Part shown: positions 38,827-49,802 of the stretch, piece by piece
How the letters are laid out: each line of letters opens with the position of its first letter
Position numbering within the stretch: position 1 is the first letter of the stretch
DNA from: Linnemannia hyalina
Taxonomy: Eukaryota; Mortierellomycota; Mortierellomycetes; Mortierellales; Mortierellaceae
Assembly: GCA_019671135.1 (NCBI GenBank)
Contig: JAHRHY010000005.1
Coordinates: forward strand, 1,612,001-1,676,000
Reading direction: 5' to 3'
DNA: 64,000 bases
The notes under the pieces: model-generated
What the model saw: only the letters and a program-made list of their open reading frames with translations
Told to the model about the DNA's origin: nothing
Database searches by the model: none
Made by a program: the position numbers and the translations under genes

Positions 38827-39055
38827 GTCCTTGGCAGATATGCTGGGGTCTGACTTCCATTTAATATTATTTTTTCAATAGCTTTCATTTTGATTATTTT
38901 ATTGGCAGATTCATTTTATTGAGGGTATGCCAAAAAAATTTGGGATAATTCATATTACGAAGGTAATATGGGTCGAGAGTACAAAAATGACAGAAAATAT
39001 CAAATTTCAACAAACCAACAGATGATTGGCTGTCGCTTAGCTTTGGCTTAGTACG

Positions 39056-39128
39056 GCTCGCTTAGCTTAGTCGGTAGAGCGTTGTGCTAATAACGCAAAG
39101 GCCGCAGGTTCGATCCCTGCAGTGAGCA
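39056..39128 (+). tRNA. tRNA-Ile (anticodon AAT)
   Basis: A 73-base gene with a complete cloverleaf. The 7-bp acceptor pairs GCTCGCT with AGTGAGC (one G-T), the anticodon stem is TTGTG/CGCAA with loop CTAATAA and anticodon AAT at 39089-39091, and the T arm is GCAGG TTCGATC CCTGC. The RNA polymerase III boxes are intact (A box TAGCTTAGTCGG, B box GGTTCGATCCC). There is no intron. A T run at 39152-39156 may end transcription. An identical copy lies at 60826-60898. Confidence 0.95.
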
Positions 39129-39681
39129 TCATCAGATCTTTCGAGATTCTCTTTTTGCAGGGCTGCTCGGCCCGATTCTCTTTTTGCTGGACGTTCTAGG
39201 ATCACGCGAATGGTGCTGCTGGCCTTTCTTTTTTGGATTGACACGTTCTGTGGACGTGTCTGTTATCTCTCGATTGGCACTGTTGTGTGGGAGTAACGAC
39301 GAAAAGTTTGCGGCTCCATCTTATCTTCTATTTTGCTGAATGGCTTTACAAATGCCAATGAAAAAAAGTCGGATCCATGGTGCCACAGCATATCTGATGA
39401 TTATGGATGAAAAAGAAGCCGATGTGCTTATCAATGATGTTTTGCCCGAATAAGGCATTCAATGGTAAAATGACAAACGATATTTTGCGACAGGCTGAGC
39501 CGTCGTAAAAAACACCCCCTGGATTCAGAAAGACAGGAGAGAAGGAAGGCTGGGACACAAGACCACGCATGAATAGGAAAAAGAGACAGAAAGTTCGATC
39601 ATATATCTTGTAAAATGTGCAGATAAAGGAGCCGAGTGTAACTGAGTGGCGAACCGAGGGTATGTCTCAAGCGGAAAGTAA

Positions 39682-39828
39682 GGACCTCTCTAATTTAATA
39701 GAGCTGCTTGAGCTGGGACAAACCAAATCAGATTAAATTAGAAAGGTTATTAATTTAGAGGGGATCGGGACCGAAGCTTTGTTAAATAAGAGAGGTTTAA
39801 CTTAGAGGTTATTAAATTAGAGAGGTCC
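39682..39828. mobile_element. Palindromic MITE-like element
   Basis: Perfect 19-bp terminal inverted repeats (GGACCTCTCTAATTTAATA at 39682-39700 and its reverse complement at 39810-39828) enclose 109 bases. The interior repeats degenerate AGAGGTTATTAAATTAGAG-type units. There is no coding capacity. The repeat pattern resembles ends of Tc1/mariner-pogo elements, but that class is inference. No convincing target-site duplication was identified. Confidence 0.7.
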
Positions 39829-40063
39829 GATTGTACGGTACAATTTGTTTGCTCCACTTGTCAGTTCGGGTGACGACCTTGCGTTCTCATTCTTTCTCGG
39901 CTCTCAGTTTCTTATTTATTCACACGCGGGTCCTCCTTTTTCTCCACTTTTCTTTCTTTCCTCACACTTCTTTCCTCTTCCTTCCTTCAACCGACTCATT
40001 CATCTCCGCCAAACCCCTCCGTCACTCCATTCATTCCCAACAGGAATCGCACTTTTTTTTCCC

Positions 40064-42443
40064 ATGCCTAAACTCAGTAAACCTGCCATCGGAGCCGCTG
40101 TGTTGGGGGGTGCCGCTGGTGCCCTCTACTTGAACAAGAAGCGCAACGAGGATCCTACCCGCAAGCCATGGGACACGAAGACTGACTATCAGATGCATTA
40201 CGACTACATCGTTCTTGGAGGTAAACACAGCAGGTTTTGAAAACAATTCGCGTCATGTATTTCTCACGGGAAACTCACAAACTATTTTTTGTACGTGTCC
40301 TGTTGTAGGCGGTACCGCTGGGTGCGTGTTGGCGAGTCGACTGGCAGAGGATCCAAACATCAACGTCCTCGTTCTTGAAGCCGGCTACTGTATGAATCAA
40401 CATAGATAATGTTTGCTGCTTAATGCTGACTGCTAAAGGCGATTTGAGTTTTTCCCTCGCTTCCTAAACCTCATGCAAAATGATACCCAACATTTTTGTT
40501 TTACTGCTCAACAGCGGACGATATCTCTGCGAGTATGAAGCCTGCACTGATGTCGACCCTCTGGTTTTCGGATGTGTCCTGGAACTTGACTTCTGTCCCC
40601 CAAGTGCACGCCTATGGCAGAGTCATGAACCAACCCCGTGGCAAGCTTCTTGGAGGATCCAGGTGAGTTGCATGCAAGGGGACTGCTCTGGCTACTTACT
40701 GTTCCTAGGGGAAAAGAGGAGAGCATTCAATCTAAACTAAGCCTAATTGATTTCAAACACTAATAGTTCGATTAACGCGATGATGTACCATCGCGGTCCA
40801 CCATCCGACTTTGACGAATGGGGTACTCTTGGAAACGAAGGATGGAACTATCAGGAGTGTCTTCGCTACTTTAAGAAATCGGAGGGCTTTAATGACCCGA
40901 ACCTGCCTGTGGGCCATCCTAAAGGCCCCCTGACAAACAGAATCCGCAAGCCTCAGTACGAAGGATTCGAACCCGAGTACCACGGCACCGAAGGTCCTTG
41001 GCAAATCACCTATCACCATCTCTGGGGCGCCGCCGAGGGCTTCATTCGAGGCAACATCGCCGAGGGTGTCCCCTTCAACAAGGACTTAAACGGATCCGGC
41101 ACCTTGGGTGTGAACCGTGTGCAGACGTTCATTCAGCGGGATGTCATTCGGAGCAGTGCTGCCCGCGCCTACCTCGGGCCCGATAGACTCTTGAAGGATG
41201 GCAAGCCAAGGGCTGACAGGGGCAACATCCGCATCGTATATGACGCCCACATTGTCCGAATCGTGGTCCAGAACCGTCGAGGCACTAAAGTCGCTATCGG
41301 CGCTGAGTTCCTGGACTCCAACCACGGTAAGTTACGTTTTCAATGGATGATGGGCGCAGCAATTTGCAAAAGATATCAATAAGACTGGAGACTCATCTCT
41401 GCTGCAACATGTACTATGTGCTACTATTAGAGATGCAGCGAGTCATGGCTGTCAAGGAGGTGCTTCTTTCTGCGGGAGCATTCGGTTCTCCCCACATCCT
41501 GCTGGCTTCAGGAATCGGGCCCTCTCCTCACCCCACCATCCCCCACATTCACACTTTGCCCGGAGTTGGACAGAACCTCGCGGATCATTTAGGTGTCCCC
41601 ATCAACTTCCGCTGCCCACCCACCGCACAAGTTTTCGACGCTCCTCGAATCTGGAGCATCCCTAAGGTGCTTTTCGAATACGGATTCCGTGGAACAGGGC
41701 CACTGTCATCCCAGGGTGCAGAGGCAGCATGCTTTGTCCGCCTGGAGGATATTGCACCCGATTTCGTCGCTCGTGAGAAGGCTAACGGCACCTGGCAGGA
41801 TCGCTCGAGTGGGCCAAAGGCGCCCCACGCAGAAGTCATCTTTGCACCCTCTTACTTTCGTCATCACTTGAAGGATGCGAAGGATCAGAACCCAGATGGC
41901 GAAAAGTACTATACTTTGATCGGTCTGTTGCTTAACCCCGTCTCGAGCGGCACCGTCAAGATCTCGGAAGTCAAGAACGGCAAGATCGAGACCCTGATTG
42001 ACCCCAACTTTTTCGAGGACGAGTTCGACACGCGTGTCATGGTGGAAATTTTGCGATTCATCCGTCGCATCGGAGAAAAGATGCGTCTGGACCCTACCTG
42101 CGCCGGTGTCGAGGTCAACCCTGGTGTGAAGAACGTACCAAATGACGATGATGCCAAGCTGCAAGAGTATATCAAGATGCACAGTTCGGTCTACTACCAC
42201 CCCACTTCGACCTGTCGTATGGGTCCCTCAAGTGATCCCTTGGCTGTAGTTGATGCGCGCTTGAATGTCTATGGAATCGAGCGTCTGCGTGTGGTCGATG
42301 CGAGCGTGATGCCCAAGCTGCCTGCTGCTCACACTTGCGCCCCTACTATTATGATTGCCGAGAAGGCTTCAGACATGATCAAGGAGGACTGGGCTGAAGA
42401 AACGTCCCGCGTCGGAGATGTTCCTTTGCAGTCGAAGTTGTAG
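40064..42443 (+). CDS. GMC oxidoreductase 1 (choline dehydrogenase-like)
   Basis: Five exons (40064-40220, 40309-40389, 40515-40662, 40767-41326, 41431-42443) encode 652 residues of an FAD-dependent glucose-methanol-choline oxidoreductase. A hydrophobic N-terminal segment (AAVLGGAAGALYL) suggests membrane anchoring. The FAD dinucleotide motif, [20 protein letters not shown], is split by intron 1 in phase 1. GMC signature 1 spans GRVMNQPRGKLLGGSSS and signature 2 is SAGAFGSPHILLASGIGPS. The catalytic-site motifs YYHPTSTCRMGPSSDP and AAHTCAPTIMIAEKASD are both present with their histidines. The substrate may be an alcohol, choline or long-chain fatty alcohol; the sequence does not decide. Two paralogues follow at 42781 and 55973. 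Confidence 0.93.
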
Positions 42444-42499
42444 GATAATGGATACCCCAGTTAGGATACATGCACTCGTCCTTTTTCCCTGAACAGGTG

Positions 42500-42505
42500 A
42501 ATAAA
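42500..42505 (+). terminator. Candidate polyadenylation signal of GMC oxidoreductase 1
   Basis: AATAAA lies about 57 bases after the stop codon. Confidence 0.4.
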
Positions 42506-42710
42506 AAACAACAGCGTAAAGCATGGTATGATCTTTGGACGTATGACAGGCACCTAACCCGAATCCGTTGAGCGGACCCTTGAATCTTCTCTCCTCATCT
42601 TCTTTTTCTTCTTTTTTTTTCTCTCATTCTCCTTTGCTCTTCTCTTTGTCAACCTCATTCCTCATTCCTCATTCTACCCCCTCATCCCTTCAACTCACTT
42701 TCACCTTTCG

Positions 42711-42770
42711 ACCCTACTGTTCTCCTTTCAACCCTACTGTTCTCCTTTCAACCCTACTGTTCACCTTTTC
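42711..42770. repeat. 20-bp tandem repeat, three copies, in the leader of GMC oxidoreductase 2
   Basis: Three near-identical copies of ACCCTACTGTTCTCCTTTCA end about 11 bases before the start codon at 42781. They lie in the CT-rich leader and are probably transcribed. Confidence 0.8.
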
Positions 42771-42780
42771 ACTCCAGTCA

Positions 42781-45521
42781 ATGATCCATGATACTTTCCA
42801 AACCATCACAACTGCCACCATTGGCCTTGGTCTGGCTGCCATAGCCTACCGAAGCACAAAGCTCCCAAAGATGCTCGGAAGAGCCACCTGGGACGAAGAC
42901 AAGGACGTCAAGGACTTTGATTACGTCGTCCTGGGAGGTAAGCTTTATTCCCATTAGCTGGAGCGCTATAAAGAGCTGCACAGACAACCATAACAACCGA
43001 TCAATGATGACTTATCATTGGATCACTGTTCTTTTTCGTTTTTTTTTTGTTTCTGGCAATTGAGACAATTAGGTGGCACTGCGGGCTGCGTGCTTGCCTC
43101 AAGACTGTCCGAGGACCCCAGTGTCAGTGTCCTTGTCATCGAGGCGGGCGAGGACATGGACAACAATATCCAGACAAAACTCCCCATCGGGTACCCCAAG
43201 CTCTTCCAGACCAAGCACGACTGGCAATTCAAGACCATCCCCCAGACCCACGCTGAGGGACGAGAGATGGACCAGGTCAGAGGCAAGATGCTTGGTGGCT
43301 GCAGGTAAAGTTGAATGTATAAAAAAGAGCAATATTTCTAAGCACATCCACGTTGAAAGAGTGTGAGAGCAAAATGCACTTTGCATGAAATGGACGGGGC
43401 AGGTGGTTAAGGGCATTGGCACTGCCGTCTGAGCAGGCTGTGTTGACCCTCTTTCCCTCTATTCTCCACCGCTTTGTTTCCTTTGTAGCTCTATTAATGC
43501 GATGCAGTACACTCGCGGGCCACACTCTGATTATGATGCCTGGGAGAGCGAGTTCGGGAATGAAGGTTGGAATTACAAGAGCGTCTTGCCTTACTTCAAA
43601 AAAGCCGAAGGTTTCCATGACCCAAGCCTCGATAAAAGTCATCCGATGGGTCCTCGGTCCTCTCGAGTGCACGATCCCGAATATGACACCTTCGAACCCG
43701 AGTATCATGGAACGGAAGGTCCTTGGCACCAATCGTACCACCATTTCAGCCCCACCACTAAGGCTTTCATCCAAACAGGTGTTGCCATGGGCCTCCCCCA
43801 CACGCCTGACCCCAACGGAAAGTCTGAGCTTGGTGTCGCGCGCATGCAGACTTCTATGAACGCCAACGCTACTCGCTGCAGCACCTCGAGTGCCTATCTT
43901 CGACCTGATATTGTCCCTGGCGGTGGAACACGAGGTCATGTCCGTGTTGTGCTGAAGGCCCATGTGGAGCGAATTCTGTTTGAGATTCAGGACGGTGTTC
44001 CCACAGCCGTTGGAGCCGAGTTCAGGGACGATAAAGATGGTATGATTGTGAATCATTCGATAATCTGGTGGTGGTATCTGGGAAGATGTTCTATATACTT
44101 CCCGAAACACAATTTCTTGTGTTCATGCCATTAACTAACACGGGCAACTGTATGCATGCGGGGTTTTTTTATTCTTTGATATTTCAAAGTCCTTCGTAGA
44201 GTCTACGCAAGACGCGAGGTACTTCTTTCCGCAGGAGTCTTTTGCTCACCCGCCCTCCTCCTCGCCTCAGGTATTGGATACCGTATCCATGATTCGATCC
44301 CATTGTTGCACCCTCTCCCCGGTGTTGGCGAAAACCTGTCAGATCATGTTGGCATGTCGGTCGTCTATGCTTGTCCTCCTACCACACAGACCATGCACAC
44401 CGCCTTTACGCCCTCCAAGCTCCCCAAGGCACTCTACCAGTACTTTGTCCACGGTACCGGACCTCTGACCAGTCAGGTCATGGAGGCCGCATGCTTTGTC
44501 CGATTGGAGGATATCGCGCCCGAGTTTGTCGCCCGCGAGAAGGCCAATGGCACTTACCAGGAGCGCGCCAGTGGACCCAATGCGCCTCATATCGAGATTC
44601 TCTTCCCGGCTTGCTTTGTCGACAATGAGGATTTCACCCGCATGGATGATACTCGTAAGAACTTTTATACCCTCTTGGTCGTCTTGCTCAACCCTGCCTC
44701 TCGAGGACGAACCAGTGCCCGATTGACCGAAGTCGTTGTCGACCAGAAGAAGATGCCAACAAAGAAGAGTGATAAAGAAGGAGAAGCAGAGAAGCGATTC
44801 AAGGTCGAGCCTTTGATCGACTCCAACTTCTTGGCGGACGAGTTCGACGTCAGGGTTCTGAGGGAGGGAATGCGGTTCGCTCGACGCCTCGGAAAAAAGA
44901 TGCAACAGGATCCTGCTCTGGCCGGATTTGAGTACGTCCCTGGTGAGGCGTCTGTCCCCTCTGAGGATGATGAGGCCATGGATCGATACATCCGACAAAA
45001 GTGCACTACTTTCTTGCACTCTGTTGGCACTTGTTCAGTAAGGAGTGGCCTGATGTTCAAATTACTTGTTTTTGCTATTTGTGTGAACGTGAATGTTAGT
45101 GCACGAAATGATGTGTTGTGTAACCCACCTTTTTCATTTTTTTTTTTTTTTTTTTTTGGTGGTTCGTTCATGTAGATGGGCCCAGCAACCAACCCCAAGG
45201 CTGTGGTGGATGAACGTCTTAAGGTCCATGGTGTCAATCGGCTTCGTGTTATCGACGCTAGTGTCATGCCCAAGGTCATCGCAGGTATGTCGAAGGAGCA
45301 TTGGGGCAAAAGGAAATATCAACAAGTGATGCGCCATGCCGAGAGATTTTTTGTTAGTATTGTAGATCCGAATCCGACCAATAGCAAGCCAGACTCACAT
45401 ACGCATTCCTCTCTTTTTATCGTGTTTAGGTCACACGGCCGCAGGAACGGTGATGCTTGCTGAGAGAGCTGCCGATCTGATCAAGGATGATTGGGCTGGC
45501 AAGGATGTCTCTGCGTCGTGA
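42781..45521 (+). CDS. GMC oxidoreductase 2 (choline dehydrogenase-like)
   Basis: Six exons (42781-42937, 43073-43304, 43489-44039, 44190-45037, 45176-45284, 45430-45521) encode 662 residues. The N-terminal hydrophobic segment is [14 protein letters not shown]. The FAD motif is [20 protein letters not shown] with the same phase-1 intron as the two paralogues. The GMC signature [19 protein letters not shown] and a closing [17 protein letters not shown] are present. The first active-site motif reads [12 protein letters not shown], so the histidine remains but the usual Pro and Arg are replaced. A charged insert ([17 protein letters not shown]) enlarges the substrate domain. Exon 4 uses an AAAG acceptor (44186-44189), weaker than the others but the only one that keeps the conserved frame. 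It is clearly homologous to its neighbour 340 bases upstream. Confidence 0.92.
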
Positions 45522-45748
45522 AGTGTCGAAGATACCATTATTACTACTCCTCCATATGATACCAAATAGCAGCAACAAAAAAAACAAGCAGACAAATATA
45601 TATCAAAGACGTTTATATTCGGAAAAAATACAATGCCATGAATGAAAATAGCGATATTGTACAAGAGAAATGAAGAACGAGATAGTTATGAGAGAATTGT
45701 TGCTATGGTATATGTGGTGTGTTGGAGGAGAGCTGTTGTTTGGTCACT

Positions 45749-47299
45749 TTAGGCCTTATGAGGGGAGTTGATGATCAAGGCAAAGAGGAGACCTGAGACA
45801 GCTCCTGAAGCGGGGAGAGTGAAGATCCAGGATGAGGCAATGAGACCGAGAACCTTCCAGTTGACGGACTTGATACCACCTCCAGAGACGAGACCGACGG
45901 AGGTGGTGGCACCAGTGATACAGTGAGTGGTCGAGACAGGAAGACCGAGCTTGGAGCATGTCAAGACGGTGAGGGAGGTACCAAGGGAGAGTGAGAATCC
46001 GCGAGAAGGCGAGACGAAGCAGATGTTGTTACCCAAGGTGGCCATAACTCTGTAACCGAAGGTAAGGAGACCAATATCAATAGCGATACCACCGTAGGCG
46101 AGGATCCAAGCGGGGATGGGGGCAGAGCCGGAGATGTCAACCATGCCGTGCTTCCAGACGTAGTAGATGGTGGTCAGAGGACCGATGGCGTTGGCGACAT
46201 CATTGGAACCGTGGGCAAACGACGCGAAACAGGCAGTGAGGACCTGGAGGGTGCAGAAGAGCTGCTCGGTCTTGGGCTCGTAGCGAGTGGCCTTGTCGTG
46301 GAGGTTGTCGACCTCCTCGGTGGTGGTGGTGATGTCCTGGTTCAGACCATGGAAGGCCTTCTTCTTGAGCTTCTGGAGGAATGTGAGGGGCTTGTCCTCG
46401 AGGGCAGCAAGACCGCTATTGACAGAGCCATCAGACTCGATGCCGGTTTCGGTGACGAGCTTGCCGTCCTTGTCGGTGGCAGAGACGTCCTCGAGGTCGG
46501 TGGGGTGGGTGCGGGTGGAGACGAAGCGGACGTAGAAGGCGTGGTACCACTTGAGAGGCTCCTCATCCTCAAGCTTCCGGCGGAGGTAGACCTTGAGGAA
46601 GAAGTTGCACCAGAGGAAGACGAGGAGAGCGATACCAAAGGAGATCCCGATGATGCCTCCGATGGGCAACTTGGAGATGCTGAGACCGGGGGAGCCCTTA
46701 AAGATGATGTAGAAAACGTTGATGGCGATAGTGACGGCAAAGTAGTAGGGGAGAGCGGTCAGACCACGGTCGAGAGAGTTCTTGTGCTTGAGGATAATGA
46801 ACCGGGTGAAGAGGAAGATGATGGCAGTGACGGCACCGGCAATGAGGGGGGAGATCAACCAGGAGATGACAATGGTTCCAACACCACCCCACTTGACAGC
46901 GCCGAGACCAAAGCCAGCAATACCGGCACCAGTGATGGCACCGACGATGGCGTGGGTGGTGGAGACAGGAAGACCGCGGGAGGAGGCAAAGAGGACCCAG
47001 GTGGAGGAACCGACGAGGGAGCAGACCATGGCGAGCATGAGCAACTCGGGCTGATCCTTGAAGAGAGCGACGTCGATCAGACCGCCCTTGATGGTGTCGG
47101 CGGTAGAGGAACCCATGAGAAAGGCACCCAGGAACTCGCAGATCGAGGCAATGAAGACGGCTTGCTTGAGGTTCAGGGCGCCAGAGCCGACAGCGGCACC
47201 GAACGAGTTACTGACGTCGTTAGCTCCGATACCGAAACTGTCCATGAAGGCGAAGATCATGCCGAGGGCAAAGAGGAAGGTGTAATCACCAGGGAGCAT
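45749..47299 (-). CDS. PHO89: Na+/phosphate symporter, PiT family (Pho89-type)
   Basis: A single uninterrupted frame of 516 residues. It shows the two inverted PiT repeats with their signatures: GANDVSNSFGAAVGSGALNL near the N-terminus and AHGSNDVANAIGPLTTIY in the C-terminal half. Around ten hydrophobic segments are split by a hydrophilic loop of about 120 residues. SRGLPVSTTHAIVGAITGAG and GLPVSTTHCITGATTSVGL form the second pair of repeated motifs. Family knowledge: sodium-coupled, high-affinity phosphate uptake at the plasma membrane, induced by phosphate starvation and alkaline pH. It is intronless, in contrast to nearly all neighbours. The start is the first ATG, directly before the first conserved segment. 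No Pho4-type site could be assigned with confidence. Confidence 0.96.
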   Translation of the reverse strand: MLPGDYTFLFALGMIFAFMDSFGIGANDVSNSFGAAVGSGALNLKQAVFIASICEFLGAFLMGSSTADTIKGGLIDVALFKDQPELLMLAMVCSLVGSSTWVLFASSRGLPVSTTHAIVGAITGAGIAGFGLGAVKWGGVGTIVISWLISPLIAGAVTAIIFLFTRFIILKHKNSLDRGLTALPYYFAVTIAINVFYIIFKGSPGLSISKLPIGGIIGISFGIALLVFLWCNFFLKVYLRRKLEDEEPLKWYHAFYVRFVSTRTHPTDLEDVSATDKDGKLVTETGIESDGSVNSGLAALEDKPLTFLQKLKKKAFHGLNQDITTTTEEVDNLHDKATRYEPKTEQLFCTLQVLTACFASFAHGSNDVANAIGPLTTIYYVWKHGMVDISGSAPIPAWILAYGGIAIDIGLLTFGYRVMATLGNNICFVSPSRGFSLSLGTSLTVLTCSKLGLPVSTTHCITGATTSVGLVSGGGIKSVNWKVLGLIASSWIFTLPASGAVSGLLFALIINSPHKA

Positions 47300-49109
47300 T
47301 TTAGAGAAGAGTGTGGAGGATGATTAAAGAAAGAGGAAAGGGTGGTGGTAGCTGGTGATAATGGTTGAGGATGAGTGAGGAGGAAGGAAGGAGGAGTGGT
47401 GGTTTGGAGAGATTGACTTTGACAATGTAGAAACAACAACAAAAAACAGGGGGAGACACCAGTCTACTTATGTGATTGAGAGATAGGCAGGGAAGGAGGG
47501 CAGAAGTAGAGAGGAGCGGTACCCAGTAATAGTAGTGTTTGTATAGTTCAGCAGGACGTAATGCAGGATAGAATAAGAAAAGGTACAAGGAAAGAAAAAG
47601 AAAAGAAACGGACCTCGAAAAGGAGCTCACGCTACTCAGCAAAACCTGGCGAAGCATCCTTTGATGGGTGGATGGATTGGCTCGGTCCAACAGGGGAGAG
47701 TCGGTAACATTGCCTAGCGTGCAACTCAAGTCAGAAATCTGGGTGAGGCAAAGAAGGCTGGGAAACAGACACAAACATGGACAAAAAAACATAGTCCGCT
47801 AGGAAACAAACCTTTTTCCATATCGTTTTCTAAACCTTTGACCCTTCGGGTTGTTTTCGCTTGTCTTATTGACAAGATGGGCCTCTGTCAATTGGAAGAA
47901 GGCCGACTATGTCTAGCCAATCGTTGGTGCACATGGGCAAGGAGGTGCATTCCAGACGGAGGAAAGGAGAAACCAGGAACATATCTCATTGGATTCCGAA
48001 CTACTGGGTTGGGGTCCCAAACGTCTTGGACGTAAACTTAAGCTCACGTACACACACCTCTAAACAGCCTTGCAAGCTGAAACTAACTGGAAATTCCAAG
48101 GTCAACAACAAGAAGAAAAGAATAGCTTAGAAAACTGAGCTTCTTTTTTTATTGTTTGTGTTAGACAATCCAGATTCTCAAGATAAAAACAACAATATAA
48201 CAGGGTGTCTTCCTGGGGGCACATGGGGTCAACCTTGCACTTTTGTTGGAAGATAGGTTGGTCCCTTTTTTTTTTGTTTTCTCCAATGCTCAGGTTTGAA
48301 AAGCAAATTGATCAACGATCAGAGAGTCAGGGCACCTGAGGCAAAGTGGTCTCGTTAAAAGGGTGTCAGCATCCTGAAAATGGATATTTTTGGTCACTTT
48401 TTGCGCTGTTGGCTGCTGCCATGGCTGGCTGAAAGCTTCATCTGATACAAAACGATCGTGTGCTCTCACCTCACACCAGGCCAGCAGTGCACACAATACT
48501 CTCTTTTCGTCCTTTTTGTCTGGAAACGGATCGGGGCATTGTGTTAGTAACAAATAATGCGACGGCGTGTGTGATCGAAAAAAAAGAAAGGGAGCCAGCA
48601 TTTTTAGGATGAGAAGGAACTTTGAGGGTACTCGCAGTTGCAGGACAGGAGCTGCAACCCCGAAAATAGACATTCAGTCATTTCATTTCATGATTCTCGT
48701 CGATCCTAGGTTGAGTATCAGCGAGACTTGAAAAGGGAAGAACGGCCAGCAGAAAAGGATACCTGGAACTGAATCAGGTTCACCTCTCCAAAAAAAAAAA
48801 AACTCCCCTCCAAGAGAGGCATGTCAGTGAAGGCAAACCCTGCGAAAACCCCACATCCACATTCACAAAGAGCATCAGCTACCCCACATATTGATCTATA
48901 TTTTTTCCCCCTTTGGATGCCTATGGCAAATGTACCAGGCAAACAGAGTGTAATCCGACGCGACTGACAGGCATTCTGACTCGCATGTTCCTCGATGCAC
49001 ACTGATCCCTATTCTTTTATTCACTATAAAAGTCTTCGCTGTCAACCATGATTTCGCACTCATCTCTTCTCATATATCCTCACTCTTCACCCACACAACA
49101 CAAAGTACA
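47300..49109. other. Intergenic region upstream of PHO89 and of the secreted-protein gene
   Basis: No gene is supported. 47310-47700 is pyrimidine-rich on the minus strand, as in a PHO89 leader. 47830-49000 has mixed composition. A minus-strand frame at 48290-48673 shows no recognisable motif. Confidence 0.5.
49025..49031 (+). promoter_or_regulatory. TATA box of the secreted-protein gene
   Basis: TATAAAA lies 79 bases upstream of the start codon, followed by a short CT-rich leader. This is the clearest core promoter in the window and suggests regulated, possibly strong expression. Confidence 0.6.
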
Positions 49110-49802
49110 ATGAAGATCTCCTATTTCCTCTCCATCCCGGCCATCATAGCCTTCGCGGCTGCCGAGACAATGGTCCTGCCCGCGCATGATCTGAACGTTG
49201 CTAGCGTCCCCATCGTATCCAACATCGTCCCCGTCGCCGCCGCCGTTATCTCCGCCGAGGACGCCCAGGCTGAAATCGCTCACGACCATGGTCGCCCATC
49301 AAGCTCAGGCTTCACTGCCTGGTCCTCACCCGGACTGAAAGGTCACAAGCAGAGGACCAAAAATACCCCTGGCTGCTACAAACTCGATGGTGGGGCTGTC
49401 GGCAGTTTCGAGGGAGATTCCAACACCCAATATGCCTTCTATGGAGACCTTCGCTGCAGCCAGAAGATGTTGTTTGCCTCCAACACCGCCCCTGTCCGCC
49501 GCATTGATCCCATTATCTACCCCCGCTCGGTTAAGATGCTCAAGAGCGGTGGTGGCGATGGCAACGTGAACAGATATTCCCTCATTACCTGGTCTCGTCC
49601 CGACTTTGCTGGTGACAACGAGAAGTATAGAGGTATGGGTTGCATCAACTTGGACGGAAGCGTCGTTATGTCCTTCCAGGGTGATCTCCACTACCGCTTC
49701 TACCCTGGTCCTCACTGCCAGGGTCCAATGATCCTCGAGTCCAGCGGTGGTATGAGCTCACACAAGAGAATGTACCCTCGTTCGGCTTTCATCACCAGGT
49801 AG
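49110..49802 (+). CDS. Small secreted protein with two beta-gamma-crystallin-like repeats
   Basis: A single exon of 230 residues. The N-terminus (MKISYFLSIPAIIAFAAAET) is a signal peptide. A hydrophobic Ala/Val stretch and a His-Asp-rich linker follow, possibly a propeptide. The rest consists of two repeats, about residues 68-143 and 158-230. Each has an aromatic/Trp start, GC followed by LDG, SF-GD, an aromatic pair, a second Cys and a closing YPRS. Cysteines at 89/116 and 178/203 occupy equivalent positions and probably form one disulphide per repeat. The spacing and the Y/G/S pattern resemble beta-gamma crystallin or other two-repeat beta-sandwich secreted proteins. That assignment is tentative. 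The role is unknown; a secreted structural, antimicrobial or host-facing protein are all possible. Confidence 0.85.
   Translation: MKISYFLSIPAIIAFAAAETMVLPAHDLNVASVPIVSNIVPVAAAVISAEDAQAEIAHDHGRPSSSGFTAWSSPGLKGHKQRTKNTPGCYKLDGGAVGSFEGDSNTQYAFYGDLRCSQKMLFASNTAPVRRIDPIIYPRSVKMLKSGGGDGNVNRYSLITWSRPDFAGDNEKYRGMGCINLDGSVVMSFQGDLHYRFYPGPHCQGPMILESSGGMSSHKRMYPRSAFITR

Larger units (their letters stand above)
38569..39191. repeat. Segmental duplication, copy 1 (contains tRNA-Ile)
   Basis: This block matches 60204-60962 over most of its length. Shared parts are a CTCTAACAA-CAG motif, a minus-strand reading frame, an AT-rich spacer, an identical tRNA-Ile gene and about 60 bases after it. Copy 2 carries about 130 extra bases near its start (about 60243-60375). 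Many substitutions separate the copies outside the tRNA, so the duplication is not recent. Confidence 0.85.

Noticed and set aside
39346..39570. 74-codon minus-strand frame between the tRNA and the MITE, considered as a transposase relic
   Set aside because: No DDE motif or alignable pattern is visible in either strand, so no claim is made.
43380..43440. tRNA-like stretch (GTGGTTAAGGGC) in intron 2 of GMC oxidoreductase 2
   Set aside because: No acceptor stem, anticodon arm or B box could be drawn.
46148..47323. 391-codon open frame antisense to PHO89
   Set aside because: It is the exact antisense of a well-conserved transporter, is low in complexity (Gly/Asp/Glu), and owes its openness to codon bias of PHO89.
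48290..48673. 127-codon minus-strand frame
   Set aside because: No recognisable domain and irregular composition. Kept as intergenic.
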